64,000 nt of DNA from an uncultured Ruminococcus sp. (GTDB lineage: Bacteria; Bacillota; Clostridia; Oscillospirales; CAG-272), in contig CACYWW010000001.1 of the NCBI GenBank assembly GCA_902778145.1, forward strand, positions 1 to 64,000. The letters are read 5' to 3'. The translations under genes were made by a program, and so were the position numbers. This document shows positions 41,614-51,172 of this stretch, piece by piece; position 1 is the first letter of the stretch; every line of letters begins with the position of its first letter. The notes under the pieces were generated by a model. The model was not told the DNA's origin, ran no database searches, and saw only the letters and a program-made list of their open reading frames with translations.

Positions 41614-44576
41614 GGCTGAGTTCTCCCGGCATACCAATCGTCATAGGCGCTGCCTTCGATCTTGATTGCAGTCGGCACAATCATTTGTTTGATCATACCG
41701 GCAGGCGTCCAGCAGTCGGATTGAACGATCTTCACGACGTAGTTACCGTTCGGATACCATAGCGGCGTAAAATGAACGTTCCCGTAATCAAGATACGGTC
41801 TCAGTTCAAAATAGGAATAGGCTTCACCTGTCTTTTTGATTAGAGTTGAAGTCATCCCTGCTCCGAATGCATACCGATATTCCGGGTAAAGCACGTAGGC
41901 GTACTGGGGAAGTGTATACATAGTGTTATCAGCCATTGTATATCCCTCTTGTCCCGCTGTTCCGTGTACAAGATCCATGCTGATTCTCGACTTAACAGAA
42001 ATGCCGTATCCGGATTTCATATACCAGTAGCCGCTCTTCTGATAACCCGTTTCACCGGTCGCCGGTGTGATAGTGTTCGGCGTTGTCTTTTGCAGTTTGA
42101 CTTCATAGGTTTTCAGAGTCAGTCCGCTTGATCCGTCGTATACATATTCGGTCCAGGTCGCGCCTCCATAATTTGTTGAAAGCGCACTCGGAATCGAAAA
42201 GCCGGTCGGACCGTTTTCTTCATATTGCGTATCCGGAGTTGTATAAATCGAATAGGGCGTTGTTTGACGAAGGTTCGATACGGTTTCAACGCTTTTCCCT
42301 CCATTATACAGTTCGGCAGTAACCCGAACATTGTCGCCATTAAGCCCTGTCGGGACAGTCCATTTGAAATAAACGATGTTTCTTCCGATTGCAGGAACTA
42401 CGACATTCTTGGACTCAACATGGAACGGCGTGGTCTCTCCGGGTTTATACACTCTTATCGTAACAGCCACATTATCGCCCGGAAGAATGTTTCTTTCGGC
42501 ATAATTCCATACGCGAAACGTTGAAATGACCTGTGTGTTTTCGCGATAAGGCGCATTAGGTGCAACCGCGGTGATAGCCATTTTAGACTGTGTATGACAA
42601 CCGATCGTCAATTCGTTATTAGTACCGTCCGTCTCATAGTCGGTATTGCCTCTTTCAACCGTGCTGAGATATACCCCTCCCCAGATAGTATAATCGCTTT
42701 CATCCGGTACAACGTGCGTTCCGCCGGCCACTTCAATGGTATCGTTTGAGGGAATAGCATATACACCGGGAATTTGTGAATAACCGTCTTTGTATCCCTT
42801 TACAAATACTGTGCAATCGGTATTATTCCGGTAAACATACCGAATTGTATAACTCTGACCGACAGTAAGGTTATTGGGATCAGCGTAATATCCGTTCCCA
42901 TCAACAAGCTTTATCTCCACAAGGGCAACATCGGATTTGATAATTGGAAGATAGAAGGTGTCCGACTGCTCGGTTCGAGCCGTATCCTTTGACCAGGCGG
43001 TTTTGAGATCGAAACGCAGACGGAATGAATTCGTATCGTTTTTGGCGTTCAGCGGAATAACGTAAGATCCGATATTGCTGTTTTTCTTGTAAGATTTCGT
43101 CGAACTGAGCGCCACAGAATTAACGCTCACATCGTCGTTCGGATAGATTCCGCCCCAGTTCAGTCCGTCCCATCGATACGCTCTTCCCCTGACATTGTTG
43201 CTCGATTCCCATGTGGTTGTGGCTCCGTACAGATACTGGAACGTGATCCTTTGCCCGAAGTACAGTTTCCCGATTGGTAACGCTCCGGTGCTATATGCCT
43301 GAGCATTTCCGAGTTCATTGAAGGCTGTAACCTTTTCACGTGTGACGATTGGCTTTATGGGAATATAAAATGTCTTTTCTGTTCCGTATTTCTTGAGCGT
43401 TCCGTTTGATTCGATCCAGTCAACGCGGGCCTTGACCGTATAATATGATTTTGAAACCGGAACAGTCGGAACGCTCGCAGCCACGTCAAACCATTCAAGA
43501 TTATTGGAATAACCTATTCTCGTATCCACCTGCACTCCGTCGATCCAGACAGTCTGCTGAACAGCGATGTTCTGTGACTCCTTCGGAAAATATACAGAGA
43601 AAAAGACTTTATCGCCGTAGCAAGGATAGTTATTTACGGTTGTCCAATAGCTCCAGGCGTTGCCCGTGCTCGTTCCGTAGTGATAAGTCTTTGTCGGCTT
43701 TGTGCCTTTATACGCCCGGCATTCTTTTACATTAAGTGTCGGAGAAAAATCTTCTTTCTTCTCTGTATAGGCGATACCGACTCCGTATCCTTTATTGATG
43801 ATGTCTTTGAACTTGATTTTTGAGGAAGAGGCGGATACTCCTTCCCACAGTCCCTGACCGTCCGGTGTAAACAATGAGTTCGGGTAATGTTTGTTCACGA
43901 AGTTGGCTATGAATCCCCAGCTCTCAGACTGACTGCTTGCGCCGCCGTTGCTTTCCGCACCGAGAATATGCTTTCCATAAAGGGCGATCTCTGTTACGGT
44001 AACCGCATGATATACACTCTCAAGGCGCACATCAAAAATCGGCTCAACGAGGATCTTATCGCCGTTCTTCAAAGTCGTGATATTCCCCGCCCCGAGCAAC
44101 GAAAGCACCACATTCAGATTCGTTACGTTATTCTGCCATTCGCCCATTCCTGACGGATCGGGAAGCTTTGTCGCAAAACCGTAGTTCTGCTCTTTATAGC
44201 AGTTCGTATAGTGGTGCGAAGTACTGAAACCGCTGTTTTGCAATCCGATCAGTTGCTTTTTGTTATATGTCGTTGTAAAACGATCCGCCGCGTACAAAAT
44301 ATGCCTCCCGAAATGGCTGTCCCGAATCACGTCAATGACTTTCGAAACCTTGTTAGCGCCGGTTTTATCAACGAGACTGAAGCGGTAGCCGACGCAGTTT
44401 GCCCATGAATCAGTCGCAATAGCGTATCCGTTAGGGCCGGCAGCAATAGTCGCACTTCCGCCTTCTGTCGAATCTCCATCCCACTCAAGAGCAGAAGCCG
44501 GGACAGAAACAGCCGTAAATGCTGTTATGATCATAAGAATTAAGGACAGCGTTTTTACTATCTTCTTCATTTTCAT
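41610..44576 (-). CDS. Large secreted protein linked to the Tad-type locus (988 aa)
   Basis: A signal peptide (KKIVKTLSLILMIITAFTAV, cleavage near PASA-LEWDG) is followed by beta-rich modules. The first 270 residues are a unique N-terminal region. From about 300 to 860 there are several repeats resembling CARDB-like or Ig-like adhesion modules (for example YTIRYVYRNNTDCTVFVKG and VISTFRVWNYAERNILPGD). There is no sortase motif and no membrane anchor in frame. It is probably a surface or pilus-associated adhesin. The overlapping peptide at 41530 supplies an anchor-like sequence. The start may also be ATG 44570. Confidence 0.75.
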   Translation of the reverse strand: MKMKKIVKTLSLILMIITAFTAVSVPASALEWDGDSTEGGSATIAAGPNGYAIATDSWANCVGYRFSLVDKTGANKVSKVIDVIRDSHFGRHILYAADRFTTTYNKKQLIGLQNSGFSTSHHYTNCYKEQNYGFATKLPDPSGMGEWQNNVTNLNVVLSLLGAGNITTLKNGDKILVEPIFDVRLESVYHAVTVTEIALYGKHILGAESNGGASSQSESWGFIANFVNKHYPNSLFTPDGQGLWEGVSASSSKIKFKDIINKGYGVGIAYTEKKEDFSPTLNVKECRAYKGTKPTKTYHYGTSTGNAWSYWTTVNNYPCYGDKVFFSVYFPKESQNIAVQQTVWIDGVQVDTRIGYSNNLEWFDVAASVPTVPVSKSYYTVKARVDWIESNGTLKKYGTEKTFYIPIKPIVTREKVTAFNELGNAQAYSTGALPIGKLYFGQRITFQYLYGATTTWESSNNVRGRAYRWDGLNWGGIYPNDDVSVNSVALSSTKSYKKNSNIGSYVIPLNAKNDTNSFRLRFDLKTAWSKDTARTEQSDTFYLPIIKSDVALVEIKLVDGNGYYADPNNLTVGQSYTIRYVYRNNTDCTVFVKGYKDGYSQIPGVYAIPSNDTIEVAGGTHVVPDESDYTIWGGVYLSTVERGNTDYETDGTNNELTIGCHTQSKMAITAVAPNAPYRENTQVISTFRVWNYAERNILPGDNVAVTIRVYKPGETTPFHVESKNVVVPAIGRNIVYFKWTVPTGLNGDNVRVTAELYNGGKSVETVSNLRQTTPYSIYTTPDTQYEENGPTGFSIPSALSTNYGGATWTEYVYDGSSGLTLKTYEVKLQKTTPNTITPATGETGYQKSGYWYMKSGYGISVKSRISMDLVHGTAGQEGYTMADNTMYTLPQYAYVLYPEYRYAFGAGMTSTLIKKTGEAYSYFELRPYLDYGNVHFTPLWYPNGNYVVKIVQSDCWTPAGMIKQMIVPTAIKIEGSAYDDWYAGRTQP

Positions 44577-44589
44577 CCTTTCCGGGCAT

Positions 44590-44620
44590 AAAGAAAGGCC
44601 CGACGGTTTATGTCGAGCCT
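44590..44620 (-). terminator. Terminator between the Cys-rich protein and the secreted protein
   Basis: On the minus strand AGGCTCGAC pairs with GTCGGGCCT and is followed by TTCTTT. It lies in the 64-bp gap after the 251-aa frame. Confidence 0.5.
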
Positions 44621-44640
44621 GTCTTTTGTCCTATTCTTTT

Positions 44641-45387
44641 TTAATCTTCACAGCAATGGCAAGTCCACGATTCGACCCATTTACCACAGTTCGGGCAATG
44701 GCATGCAGTCACGAACTGGACACAGGTTCCGTGGCTTCCATCTCCGCATTTTTTCCCGCAGTTCTGACAGTAGTATACGGGATCGCTGTGAATATCATAC
44801 TGCGGACATTTACTCGGAGTGTAACAGGTGTTTCCCCATTCATCAGTCGCATAAAAGCTCGGGCAATCGCTTTTATGACAGTAAGGACAACCCTCGCGCT
44901 CCAAATTGAGAACGTATGCGTGAGTCTCGGGGCCGTCGCAGTGATGACCCGGAGTTCCGCAGTTATACGGCTCGCTCGTCTCCGGAATCTTTTCCGTATT
45001 CACGGGATTGTCGTCCGGCACCTTAGGGGTTGTAATCGGCTCTACTGCAGGAGCCGCGGTTTCCCTTGGCGTCGTTATCGGAGCAGGCGGCAGCGGTTCG
45101 TCTTCGATTGTAATCGGCGATACCTCTTCCGTGGTTTCACCAGGATCATCACTTGTTTCTTTTCCGCTACTCTCCGGCGGAATCGGATCATCCACGGGTT
45201 CCGTTTCCGTTCCGCTGTTTACCGGATCATCAACTGTGATCGTCGATACCGTCACTTCCGGTGTCGTCCCTGATTCAGGCGGTATGCTATCGACTTTTCC
45301 GGTGCTCACACCAATTGCGATCAGTACGATTGAAAGAATCACTACGGCTAACGCGCCGCAAGTGATAAAGATGTGTGTTCTGTGCAT
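44641..45387 (-). CDS. Membrane-anchored protein with Pro/Thr stalk and Cys-rich head
   Basis: This is a 248-aa protein. Residues 5-25 are a signal anchor (ITCGALAVVILSIVLIAIG). Residues 30-140 are a Pro/Thr/Glu-rich stalk. The last 105 residues contain about 20 Cys/His, including YCQNCGKKCG, CPYCHKSDCP and CHCPNCGKWV, in pairs like zinc ribbons, placed outside the membrane. ATG 45387 is preferred since AGGAGG lies 10 nt upstream; ATG 45396 is very close to that site. It lies 16 bp downstream of the second DUF4320-like gene. Confidence 0.65.
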   Translation of the reverse strand: MHRTHIFITCGALAVVILSIVLIAIGVSTGKVDSIPPESGTTPEVTVSTITVDDPVNSGTETEPVDDPIPPESSGKETSDDPGETTEEVSPITIEDEPLPPAPITTPRETAAPAVEPITTPKVPDDNPVNTEKIPETSEPYNCGTPGHHCDGPETHAYVLNLEREGCPYCHKSDCPSFYATDEWGNTCYTPSKCPQYDIHSDPVYYCQNCGKKCGDGSHGTCVQFVTACHCPNCGKWVESWTCHCCED

Positions 45388-45403
45388 TTTTCTCATTCCT
45401 CCT

Positions 45404-45886
45404 TTAGAACTTTCCTTCCAGATTAATTTTTACCGTTACCGGTACGATTGCCGTCGATACATGTATTCCGGCAAAGTACAGCGGGATATATGTGTTATAC
45501 TTCACAACCAGCCTCAGCTTATTTGCCTCTGAAAAATTGATCTCCGGCATCGTAATGAAATACTCGGTATCCCCGTCTGCATTATTATGATACAGGAAAC
45601 TGCCGACTTTGTGAAATGTGCAAAATGACGTCAAATCATCTTTGAATTCTTCTTTATCAATGGAGTCAGTGGCATTTGTCCCCTGTTTGATGGAATTATA
45701 GATGCGTATCGAGTTTTTCGTTACATAGATTTCAAGCACGGTTTTCACATTCCGTTCGGTGACTCTGACCACGTTGACGCTGCAGGCAAAGGTGACGAAA
45801 ACCGAAAGGATCATACAGATCGCGATTATCAGCACGCAAACCTGCACGTACCCTTCCCCCCTTTTATTCCTTATCATCACCTTCAC
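45404..45886 (-). CDS. DUF4320-like pseudopilin (TadE-like)
   Basis: This 160-aa protein has a basic N-terminus with RNKRGEGYVQ, directly followed by a hydrophobic helix (VCVLIIAICMILSVFVTFACS), and a beta-rich exported domain. This is the layout of TadE/DUF4320 minor pilins. The GTG at 45886 directly abuts the previous stop; ATG 45877 is an alternative. It shares the GEGYV motif with three other proteins of the locus. Confidence 0.75.
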   Translation of the reverse strand: MKVMIRNKRGEGYVQVCVLIIAICMILSVFVTFACSVNVVRVTERNVKTVLEIYVTKNSIRIYNSIKQGTNATDSIDKEEFKDDLTSFCTFHKVGSFLYHNNADGDTEYFITMPEINFSEANKLRLVVKYNTYIPLYFAGIHVSTAIVPVTVKINLEGKF

Positions 45887-46297
45887 CTACTTCCAATACT
45901 TCTGCGACAGACCGGACCGTGTAACTGTTACCGTGACAGGGATTTTGAAAACGCCGAGGCCTTTAATATAGGTATCGACGGATACCGTGACGTACATCGG
46001 ATGTCCGAGTTGAACCCGTTTATAATAGCTGTTGAAGTATTCATCAGCACCGATATCAAGATCAAAATCGTAATACTGATCTAGCATCCGCTCGTAAGCG
46101 TCCTGTGAGTCTCCTCCGAAAGCGCCCGAATATGTGGACGCTTCAAGGATCTCGTCAGCGATCTGATCCAGTTCTATCCGCAGAGTGATGAAGCTGAATA
46201 TATTGATAGCGATCACAAGGATCATGACGAAGACGATAACACCTACACACATATCGACGTATCCTTCTCCGCGTTTGCATTTCAATAGATTTCTCAT
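45887..46297 (-). CDS. DUF4320-like pseudopilin (TadE-like), second copy
   Basis: This is a 136-aa protein: CKRGEGYVDM then a hydrophobic helix (CVGVIVFVMILVIAINIFSF), then a soluble domain ending in IPVTVTVTRSGL. It is a TadE/DUF4320-like minor pilin related to the next gene. ATG 46297 is preferred for GGAGG a few bases upstream; the longer frame upstream lacks a good start. Confidence 0.75.
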   Translation of the reverse strand: MRNLLKCKRGEGYVDMCVGVIVFVMILVIAINIFSFITLRIELDQIADEILEASTYSGAFGGDSQDAYERMLDQYYDFDLDIGADEYFNSYYKRVQLGHPMYVTVSVDTYIKGLGVFKIPVTVTVTRSGLSQKYWK

Positions 46298-46311
46298 CGC
46301 ATTCCTCCCTC

Positions 46312-47181
46312 CTACATAAACAGTACGCCTATACTCGTCATTATTTGCTCTACAATGACGACAATGTAAATCAGCATAAAGCAGATAAGCAGGCACATCG
46401 AAAGGCGTTTGACCTTTCTCGGAACTTTCTGCGCTTTGAGCCGTAACTGCTGACGGGCGGTATCGTTGAACTTGAGAGACAGCGATGCCCAGTACATCCG
46501 GTTATCATCGCCGCGAAGGATTCCGATCAGTCCTCTGCACACGTCGCTCATCATGGAAGAACCGACACGGCTTTCAAGTCGGGTTATCGCTCCTTCGTAG
46601 TTACCGGATTTCATATCAGCCACAGTAATCTCCAGCTCGTGTTTCAGCTCCGGTCCGGCGTTCTGAGCATAGTTTTCAAGCATCGAAAGAACGTCCCGGT
46701 TGTGAACGAGCGTCTTTTCAATGTTCGACACCAGTCTCGGAAGCTCATATTCTATCCTCTCCCGTTTTGCCCGGATTCGCTTGGAAACGCTCCTGGTTTC
46801 CATATGATACAGGAAAATGGCAAGGAACAGAACGACGGGGACGAGCAGCGGGAAGATGAAAGCGACCGGAATGGCAAGAATACCGATAAGGCTCGCTTTT
46901 ACTATGGCATTCGCCTTGAACATTTCGGGCGTAATATCCATCTGCGCCGTTTTCAGATCCGCTTCAAGCTGCGCTTTTTTGAACTCGTTGAGTTTCAGAT
47001 GCTTTGCAATCTTTTCGGCAATGCCCTCAAGCCAGAGATTCAGACCGGAGTTCTTGTCCTTCTGCTTTTTGGACAGACTCTCGACTGCACGGGAGGTTTT
47101 GAAATACGGAATACGGTAAGCATCCGCGAGAACGAAAAAAAGTCCGATCCCGCAGAGTATACCGATAATTGCTTGAATCAT
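46312..47181 (-). CDS. tadC: TadC-like inner-membrane platform protein
   Basis: This is a 289-aa T2SSF-family protein with hydrophobic segments at the N-terminus, around 95-125 (ASLIGILAIPVAFIFPLLVPVVLFLAI) and at the C-terminus (LSMCLLICFMLIYIVVIVEQI). The central cytoplasmic part (ELPRLVSNIEKTLVHNRDVL) is typical of TadC/TadB. With TadB it forms the membrane base on which TadA acts. Confidence 0.8.
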   Translation of the reverse strand: MIQAIIGILCGIGLFFVLADAYRIPYFKTSRAVESLSKKQKDKNSGLNLWLEGIAEKIAKHLKLNEFKKAQLEADLKTAQMDITPEMFKANAIVKASLIGILAIPVAFIFPLLVPVVLFLAIFLYHMETRSVSKRIRAKRERIEYELPRLVSNIEKTLVHNRDVLSMLENYAQNAGPELKHELEITVADMKSGNYEGAITRLESRVGSSMMSDVCRGLIGILRGDDNRMYWASLSLKFNDTARQQLRLKAQKVPRKVKRLSMCLLICFMLIYIVVIVEQIMTSIGVLFM

Positions 47182-47194
47182 TTTCTCTCCTCCT

Positions 47195-48118
47195 TTACCT
47201 CTTATACTCTATCGGTTTGGTAAACCGCTTCATGAAGATTGCCGTTACGAAAATCACGAGCGCACATACTCCGCAGACCGCTTTACCGGGTACGGTAAAT
47301 ATAAGCGTGTGAAACCAATCCTTGTTGAGAAGATACAAAAGCGGCACATTGCCGACGACCAGCGCCACCATCATCCAGTATTCGTTACGAGCTGAGGCGA
47401 GCATCGTTGCAAGCTCGTTATTCACGATACGGATATCAGCCAGTTTCTGAACCACGGGATGAAGAGTATCCTTCAGCGTTCTGTCATCCTGGCAAAGGAT
47501 GAGCGTATCCACCCACTCGCGGAAAATGTCGTTATCGATTTTTTCTCTCAGTGCGTACAGCGCGTTCTTGATATTCGACGTAACCGCCGTCGCATCTCCC
47601 ACAAAAGAAATGAACGTCTCCCGCAGAGGCGGTTTGATATACTGTGTGTTTTCCTTAACCGCCTGCACGATATCGTCGCAGCGTTCATACGAAGTCGTAA
47701 TGATGGATAACGCCGTTTCCAATTCCTCTTTAGTCTGCTTTTCATAATAAGCCAGCGTATTTGTGATATAGAGAAACGGGAGCAGAGCGAGCGTTACCGA
47801 AAGCACCGGCATGAGAAAGACATTATCGATCACGATTGATAGGATGACGCCTCCGCCGAAAAGCACAACGGAAGCACAGATCGCTATAGTAAACTGTCTG
47901 CTTTTACCTGTTGAGGCAAGCGCGCCCTTGATGTTGACGAGCAGCTTGTACAGTCTGTGCCTCTTTCTGTTTCCCCTGACGTTCTTCGCCTTGTCTTTCA
48001 TCGTATCGTTCGGCGTGATAACGCTCATCAAATCGTCGGTAATACGCTCCGGCGTAAGACCAAAGAAGATCGCTATGGCGATAATCAGAAGAACGGAAGC
48101 AATAACCTGTAGGATCAT
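47195..48118 (-). CDS. tadB: TadB-like inner-membrane platform protein
   Basis: This 307-aa T2SSF-like protein has N-terminal, central (FTIAICASVVLFGGGVILSIV) and C-terminal membrane segments and the helical domain TALSIITTSYERCDDIVQ. It overlaps the tadA gene by 4 bp and precedes tadC by 13 bp. It would pair with TadC to form the pilus assembly platform. Confidence 0.8.
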   Translation of the reverse strand: MILQVIASVLLIIAIAIFFGLTPERITDDLMSVITPNDTMKDKAKNVRGNRKRHRLYKLLVNIKGALASTGKSRQFTIAICASVVLFGGGVILSIVIDNVFLMPVLSVTLALLPFLYITNTLAYYEKQTKEELETALSIITTSYERCDDIVQAVKENTQYIKPPLRETFISFVGDATAVTSNIKNALYALREKIDNDIFREWVDTLILCQDDRTLKDTLHPVVQKLADIRIVNNELATMLASARNEYWMMVALVVGNVPLLYLLNKDWFHTLIFTVPGKAVCGVCALVIFVTAIFMKRFTKPIEYKR

Positions 48119-49458
48119 TTTTCTTTTACCTCCTCATCCTTCTTTTTCTTTATCGGAGCTTTCGGTTTCGTAAACTGAGAAATCAGATCTTCGGGAACAC
48201 CGAACTGAAGGAGTTTACCTTTCAGATGTTCGCTCATATATTCCGGCTGTTCAAAGTGCCCTTCGATCTTGTACTTGCCGTTTACAAGCTCGTTTTTCGT
48301 GATTTTGTAACGGAACAGTGTATGATACTCTCTGTCTCCGCTCGGCAGGATCACACACTCGGAAATGTCCATGATCTTGCGCGAATTATCTTCGAGCTTA
48401 TGTGCATATACGACAATCGGAAAGGCTTGTCCGGCCTGCATCAAGCTTGTCTGAAAATTGATCGGAAAGCGTTTCTGACACAAAAGCGCCAACCTCATGT
48501 GCGCGGCGTCTGCGGCAGAAGCGTGTATGGTCGAAACGACGGTATGGCCAGTCAAAGACGCCTCGACTGCGGAATACGCTTCTGTATCTCTCATCTCACC
48601 GACCACAACGATATCCGGGTTGAAACGGAGGGACGCCACGACGAGATCTTCCTGGGTAATGTCATACGTCGGATTGTCGGACGGTCGTGAGAGCGTATGA
48701 ACAACGTTGTTCACGACCTTGCCGTGCTTCATATTTACCAGCGAAAGCTCGCGGGAACCCGATTCGATCGTAAAGATACGTTTGTTGTTCGGAACCGAGG
48801 TGAGAAGTGCGTTCAGCAATGTGGTTTTCCCGCTTGAAGTCGCGCCGGCAATGACAAAAGAAACACCGTATCGCAGGCACATACACAGAAAATCGATCAT
48901 CTTCTGCGTAGAGTTGCCACCTGCAACAATCTGCTCTCTCGTCACTCTCGATGGGTGGAGCAGACGAATGGAGACCGAAATGCCTCTGTCCGCATCGACG
49001 ATAGGCTCCTTCAGCGCGGTCACACGGGTGTTCCCGGGCAGATGTCCCTGCGCCATAGGAGTGGCGTTGTCGATGATCATTCCGGAGTGATGAAGCAGGC
49101 GCTTTACGATATCCACGGCGTGCTGCGGGCTGTAGAAGTGCTCGGGAAGCTTCAGCATATAGCCGGAATTATAGGTGACACAGATATCGTCCCAGCCGTT
49201 GATATTGATCTCCTCGATACTGTCTTTCCCGAGATAAGGCGTGAGAATAGAATACTCCGCCATCTCGGAATAGAGCTTTTTTGACAGTTCGTCCGTCGTG
49301 TAACCGTCAACCGTGTATCCGGTGTCCGAAAGGTATTTGTCGATATACGAACGAAGCTGTCCGAGCTTTCTCCTGTCGGACAACGCTGCAGCATAGTTTT
49401 GGGAAATATATTCCTGAACCATCTGAAGAAGCGGCATAAATGATACGGATTTACCCAT
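48115..49458 (-). CDS. tadA: TadA/CpaF-type secretion ATPase
   Basis: This 447-aa hexameric ATPase powers pilus assembly. It has the N-terminal CpaF domain (DSIEEININGWDDICV), Walker A GATSSGKT around 203-211, the Asp box ITQEDLVVASLRFNPDIVV, Walker B VGEMRDTEAY, and the His box TIHASAADAAHMRL. All motifs are intact. It directly follows the TadZ-like gene (start/stop adjacent). Confidence 0.93.
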   Translation of the reverse strand: MGKSVSFMPLLQMVQEYISQNYAAALSDRRKLGQLRSYIDKYLSDTGYTVDGYTTDELSKKLYSEMAEYSILTPYLGKDSIEEININGWDDICVTYNSGYMLKLPEHFYSPQHAVDIVKRLLHHSGMIIDNATPMAQGHLPGNTRVTALKEPIVDADRGISVSIRLLHPSRVTREQIVAGGNSTQKMIDFLCMCLRYGVSFVIAGATSSGKTTLLNALLTSVPNNKRIFTIESGSRELSLVNMKHGKVVNNVVHTLSRPSDNPTYDITQEDLVVASLRFNPDIVVVGEMRDTEAYSAVEASLTGHTVVSTIHASAADAAHMRLALLCQKRFPINFQTSLMQAGQAFPIVVYAHKLEDNSRKIMDISECVILPSGDREYHTLFRYKITKNELVNGKYKIEGHFEQPEYMSEHLKGKLLQFGVPEDLISQFTKPKAPIKKKKDEEVKEK

Positions 49459-50181
49459 TTACACCACCGCCTTTGCCAGCCGTTCTATCTCTGCCCTGTA
49501 CTTGCAGTTTCCGATACGTTCCGAAAGAGTTCCCGTGATCATCTGCTGTTTGAGATTTCTCTCATACGGCAGTTTGAAGTCCATCCCCTTGAAGTGCGTT
49601 TCTGTTTCATGGATCGGCACGTAGATATCGTTATCCATTACGTTCAGGACCTTTAGCTTCTTGCCTTCGATCAGCAGGAACTGATTAACGCAGGATGCGT
49701 AATACGAAATGCACTTCATATCCGGAGAAAACATCTGCACTGCCACGTCACAGTCGCGTTTAGCGATGCTGGAAACAAGATCGTCCTGATCACAGGTACA
49801 GTCGCAGATCACATAATCAACGCTGTCCTTCAGCACAGTAAAAAGCTGTGTAATCTTGTCCTCCGTGGGATGCGGATAGGAGTAGCTGTTCTCTCCGAGC
49901 TTAAAGCCTAAAAACCCGAAGTTCTGCATCTCCTTCACGATCACCGTCTGCTTCAACACATCTTCTTTATAGATGTCTGTCTTGTCCAGCGCGACACCGA
50001 GCGAATACAGTTCCGAATCCTTTCCGTTCGGAAACAGATACGCCATACTGGGAACGTTCAAATCGGGCGAAATGAACTGAACGGAGGTTTTTTTCAGGTT
50101 GTAGATTTCCTGGGCGAGCTTCAATGCGGCCGTCGTTTTGCCGCTGTTCGGTGAACCGCATACGGCGATCAGTTTTCCCAT
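49459..50181 (-). CDS. TadZ/CpaE-like ParA-fold ATPase
   Basis: This 240-aa protein has a deviant Walker A GSPNSGKT at 9-16 and an ATPase fold of the MinD/ParA class (VICDCTCDQDDLVSSI as the Walker B region). Such CpaE/TadZ proteins place the pilus machine at the cell pole. It starts at the stop codon of the CpaB-like gene (1-bp overlap) and precedes tadA. Confidence 0.8.
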   Translation of the reverse strand: MGKLIAVCGSPNSGKTTAALKLAQEIYNLKKTSVQFISPDLNVPSMAYLFPNGKDSELYSLGVALDKTDIYKEDVLKQTVIVKEMQNFGFLGFKLGENSYSYPHPTEDKITQLFTVLKDSVDYVICDCTCDQDDLVSSIAKRDCDVAVQMFSPDMKCISYYASCVNQFLLIEGKKLKVLNVMDNDIYVPIHETETHFKGMDFKLPYERNLKQQMITGTLSERIGNCKYRAEIERLAKAVV

Positions 50182-51029
50182 TATTCCGCACCGTCCTCTC
50201 CGACGTGATAGTAGTCAACCTTGCCGTTGATGATATCGTTTGCTTCCTTTACGGGATCGTGTCCGCCGTTCCCGCCGTTTTCACCGGTCTCGGGTTCGCC
50301 GTCATCGTCTTCAGCAGTCCAGCCGTTTGCAAAATACTCATCCTGAGCATCAAGAAATTTCTTGGCGTTCTCATTGGTCCCGCGATAAACGAGCGCTACG
50401 GTGAGCGTAGTTTCCGCGTTATATCTGGCAAGCAGCTTCGCCTGCTCGGTATTGGCAAGCAGTGTTACCGTGCTCGGGATCTCATAGCTTCCATCCTCGT
50501 TCTTCACGATGGAGTCTTGATCGATACCGCCCGACGTGGTAGTCGTAATGACCTTCATGTAGCGAAGGGCGGCGGGAATATACGCCTTTCCGAGTTCCTT
50601 ATCCACGACGATCATAGAAATGATATCCCCATTTTCCAACTTGCCGGAAAGTCCCGCAGCAAAGGTGTCGATAGTCACACTGACCGCGACCTTTGACCCG
50701 TCGAGGGATGCAAACACGTCGCTTGCAGTATTTGCTTCTCCCGTCAGCTTCGCGGAAGTCAAATAGTCGCCGGCATAGAGCGCGGAAGTTGCATATTTGC
50801 CGATTACTTCCTTCGGATCATTCAGCGTTCCGACGGGAATCGAATCTGTCTTGACTCTTGCAACTTCAAGATGGTCTGCCGTAATCTGTACACCCTGTTT
50901 CACGTCAGAGGCAAGACGAATGACTTCGCTTGTGTCGGTCGAAAGTCTGTTGACAAGCGGCGCGATAAGGAAGGTAACAGCAACTGCCAATACCATACAG
51001 ATCACGCCGATAACTGTTCGGTTTTTCAT
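50181..51029 (-). CDS. RcpC/CpaB-like SAF-domain pilus assembly protein
   Basis: This 282-aa protein has one N-terminal membrane anchor (VIGVICMVLAVAVTFLIAP) and a SAF domain (LASDVKQGVQITADHLEVAR, LYAGDYLTSAKL) followed by the RcpC region (VSVTIDTFAAGLSGKLENGD). RcpC/CpaB links the pilus machine to the envelope; in a Gram-positive cell it probably acts on the outer face of the membrane. Its start overlaps the stop of a 48-aa gene. Confidence 0.82.
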   Translation of the reverse strand: MKNRTVIGVICMVLAVAVTFLIAPLVNRLSTDTSEVIRLASDVKQGVQITADHLEVARVKTDSIPVGTLNDPKEVIGKYATSALYAGDYLTSAKLTGEANTASDVFASLDGSKVAVSVTIDTFAAGLSGKLENGDIISMIVVDKELGKAYIPAALRYMKVITTTTSGGIDQDSIVKNEDGSYEIPSTVTLLANTEQAKLLARYNAETTLTVALVYRGTNENAKKFLDAQDEYFANGWTAEDDDGEPETGENGGNGGHDPVKEANDIINGKVDYYHVGEDGAE

Positions 51030-51172
51030 GCTTCTGCAACCTCCTTTCTCGTCTTCATTTTTTCTATGATGCGCTTATACATCTTATTTTGTATCTTCTT
51101 GTACTTTCTTTCACGAATCGATGCCCTGATGTACCTCTTGGTGAGGTAAAATAATTCTGCTATGATTTTCAT
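51026..51172 (-). CDS. 48-aa basic peptide in the Tad locus
   Basis: This short ORF has its own GGAGG Shine-Dalgarno and an ATGA overlap with the CpaB-like gene (ATG 51178 is also in frame). The sequence is lysine- and arginine-rich (KRYIRASIRERKYKKIQNK), amphipathic, with no membrane segment. It has no family known to me. Position and coupling support expression. Confidence 0.5.
   Translation of the reverse strand: MKIIAELFYLTKRYIRASIRERKYKKIQNKMYKRIIEKMKTRKEVAEA

Noticed and set aside
41494-41680. N-terminal extension of the 204-aa gene
   Set aside because: The open frame runs through the hairpin and the end of the secreted-protein gene; start 41482 with GGAGG is better.
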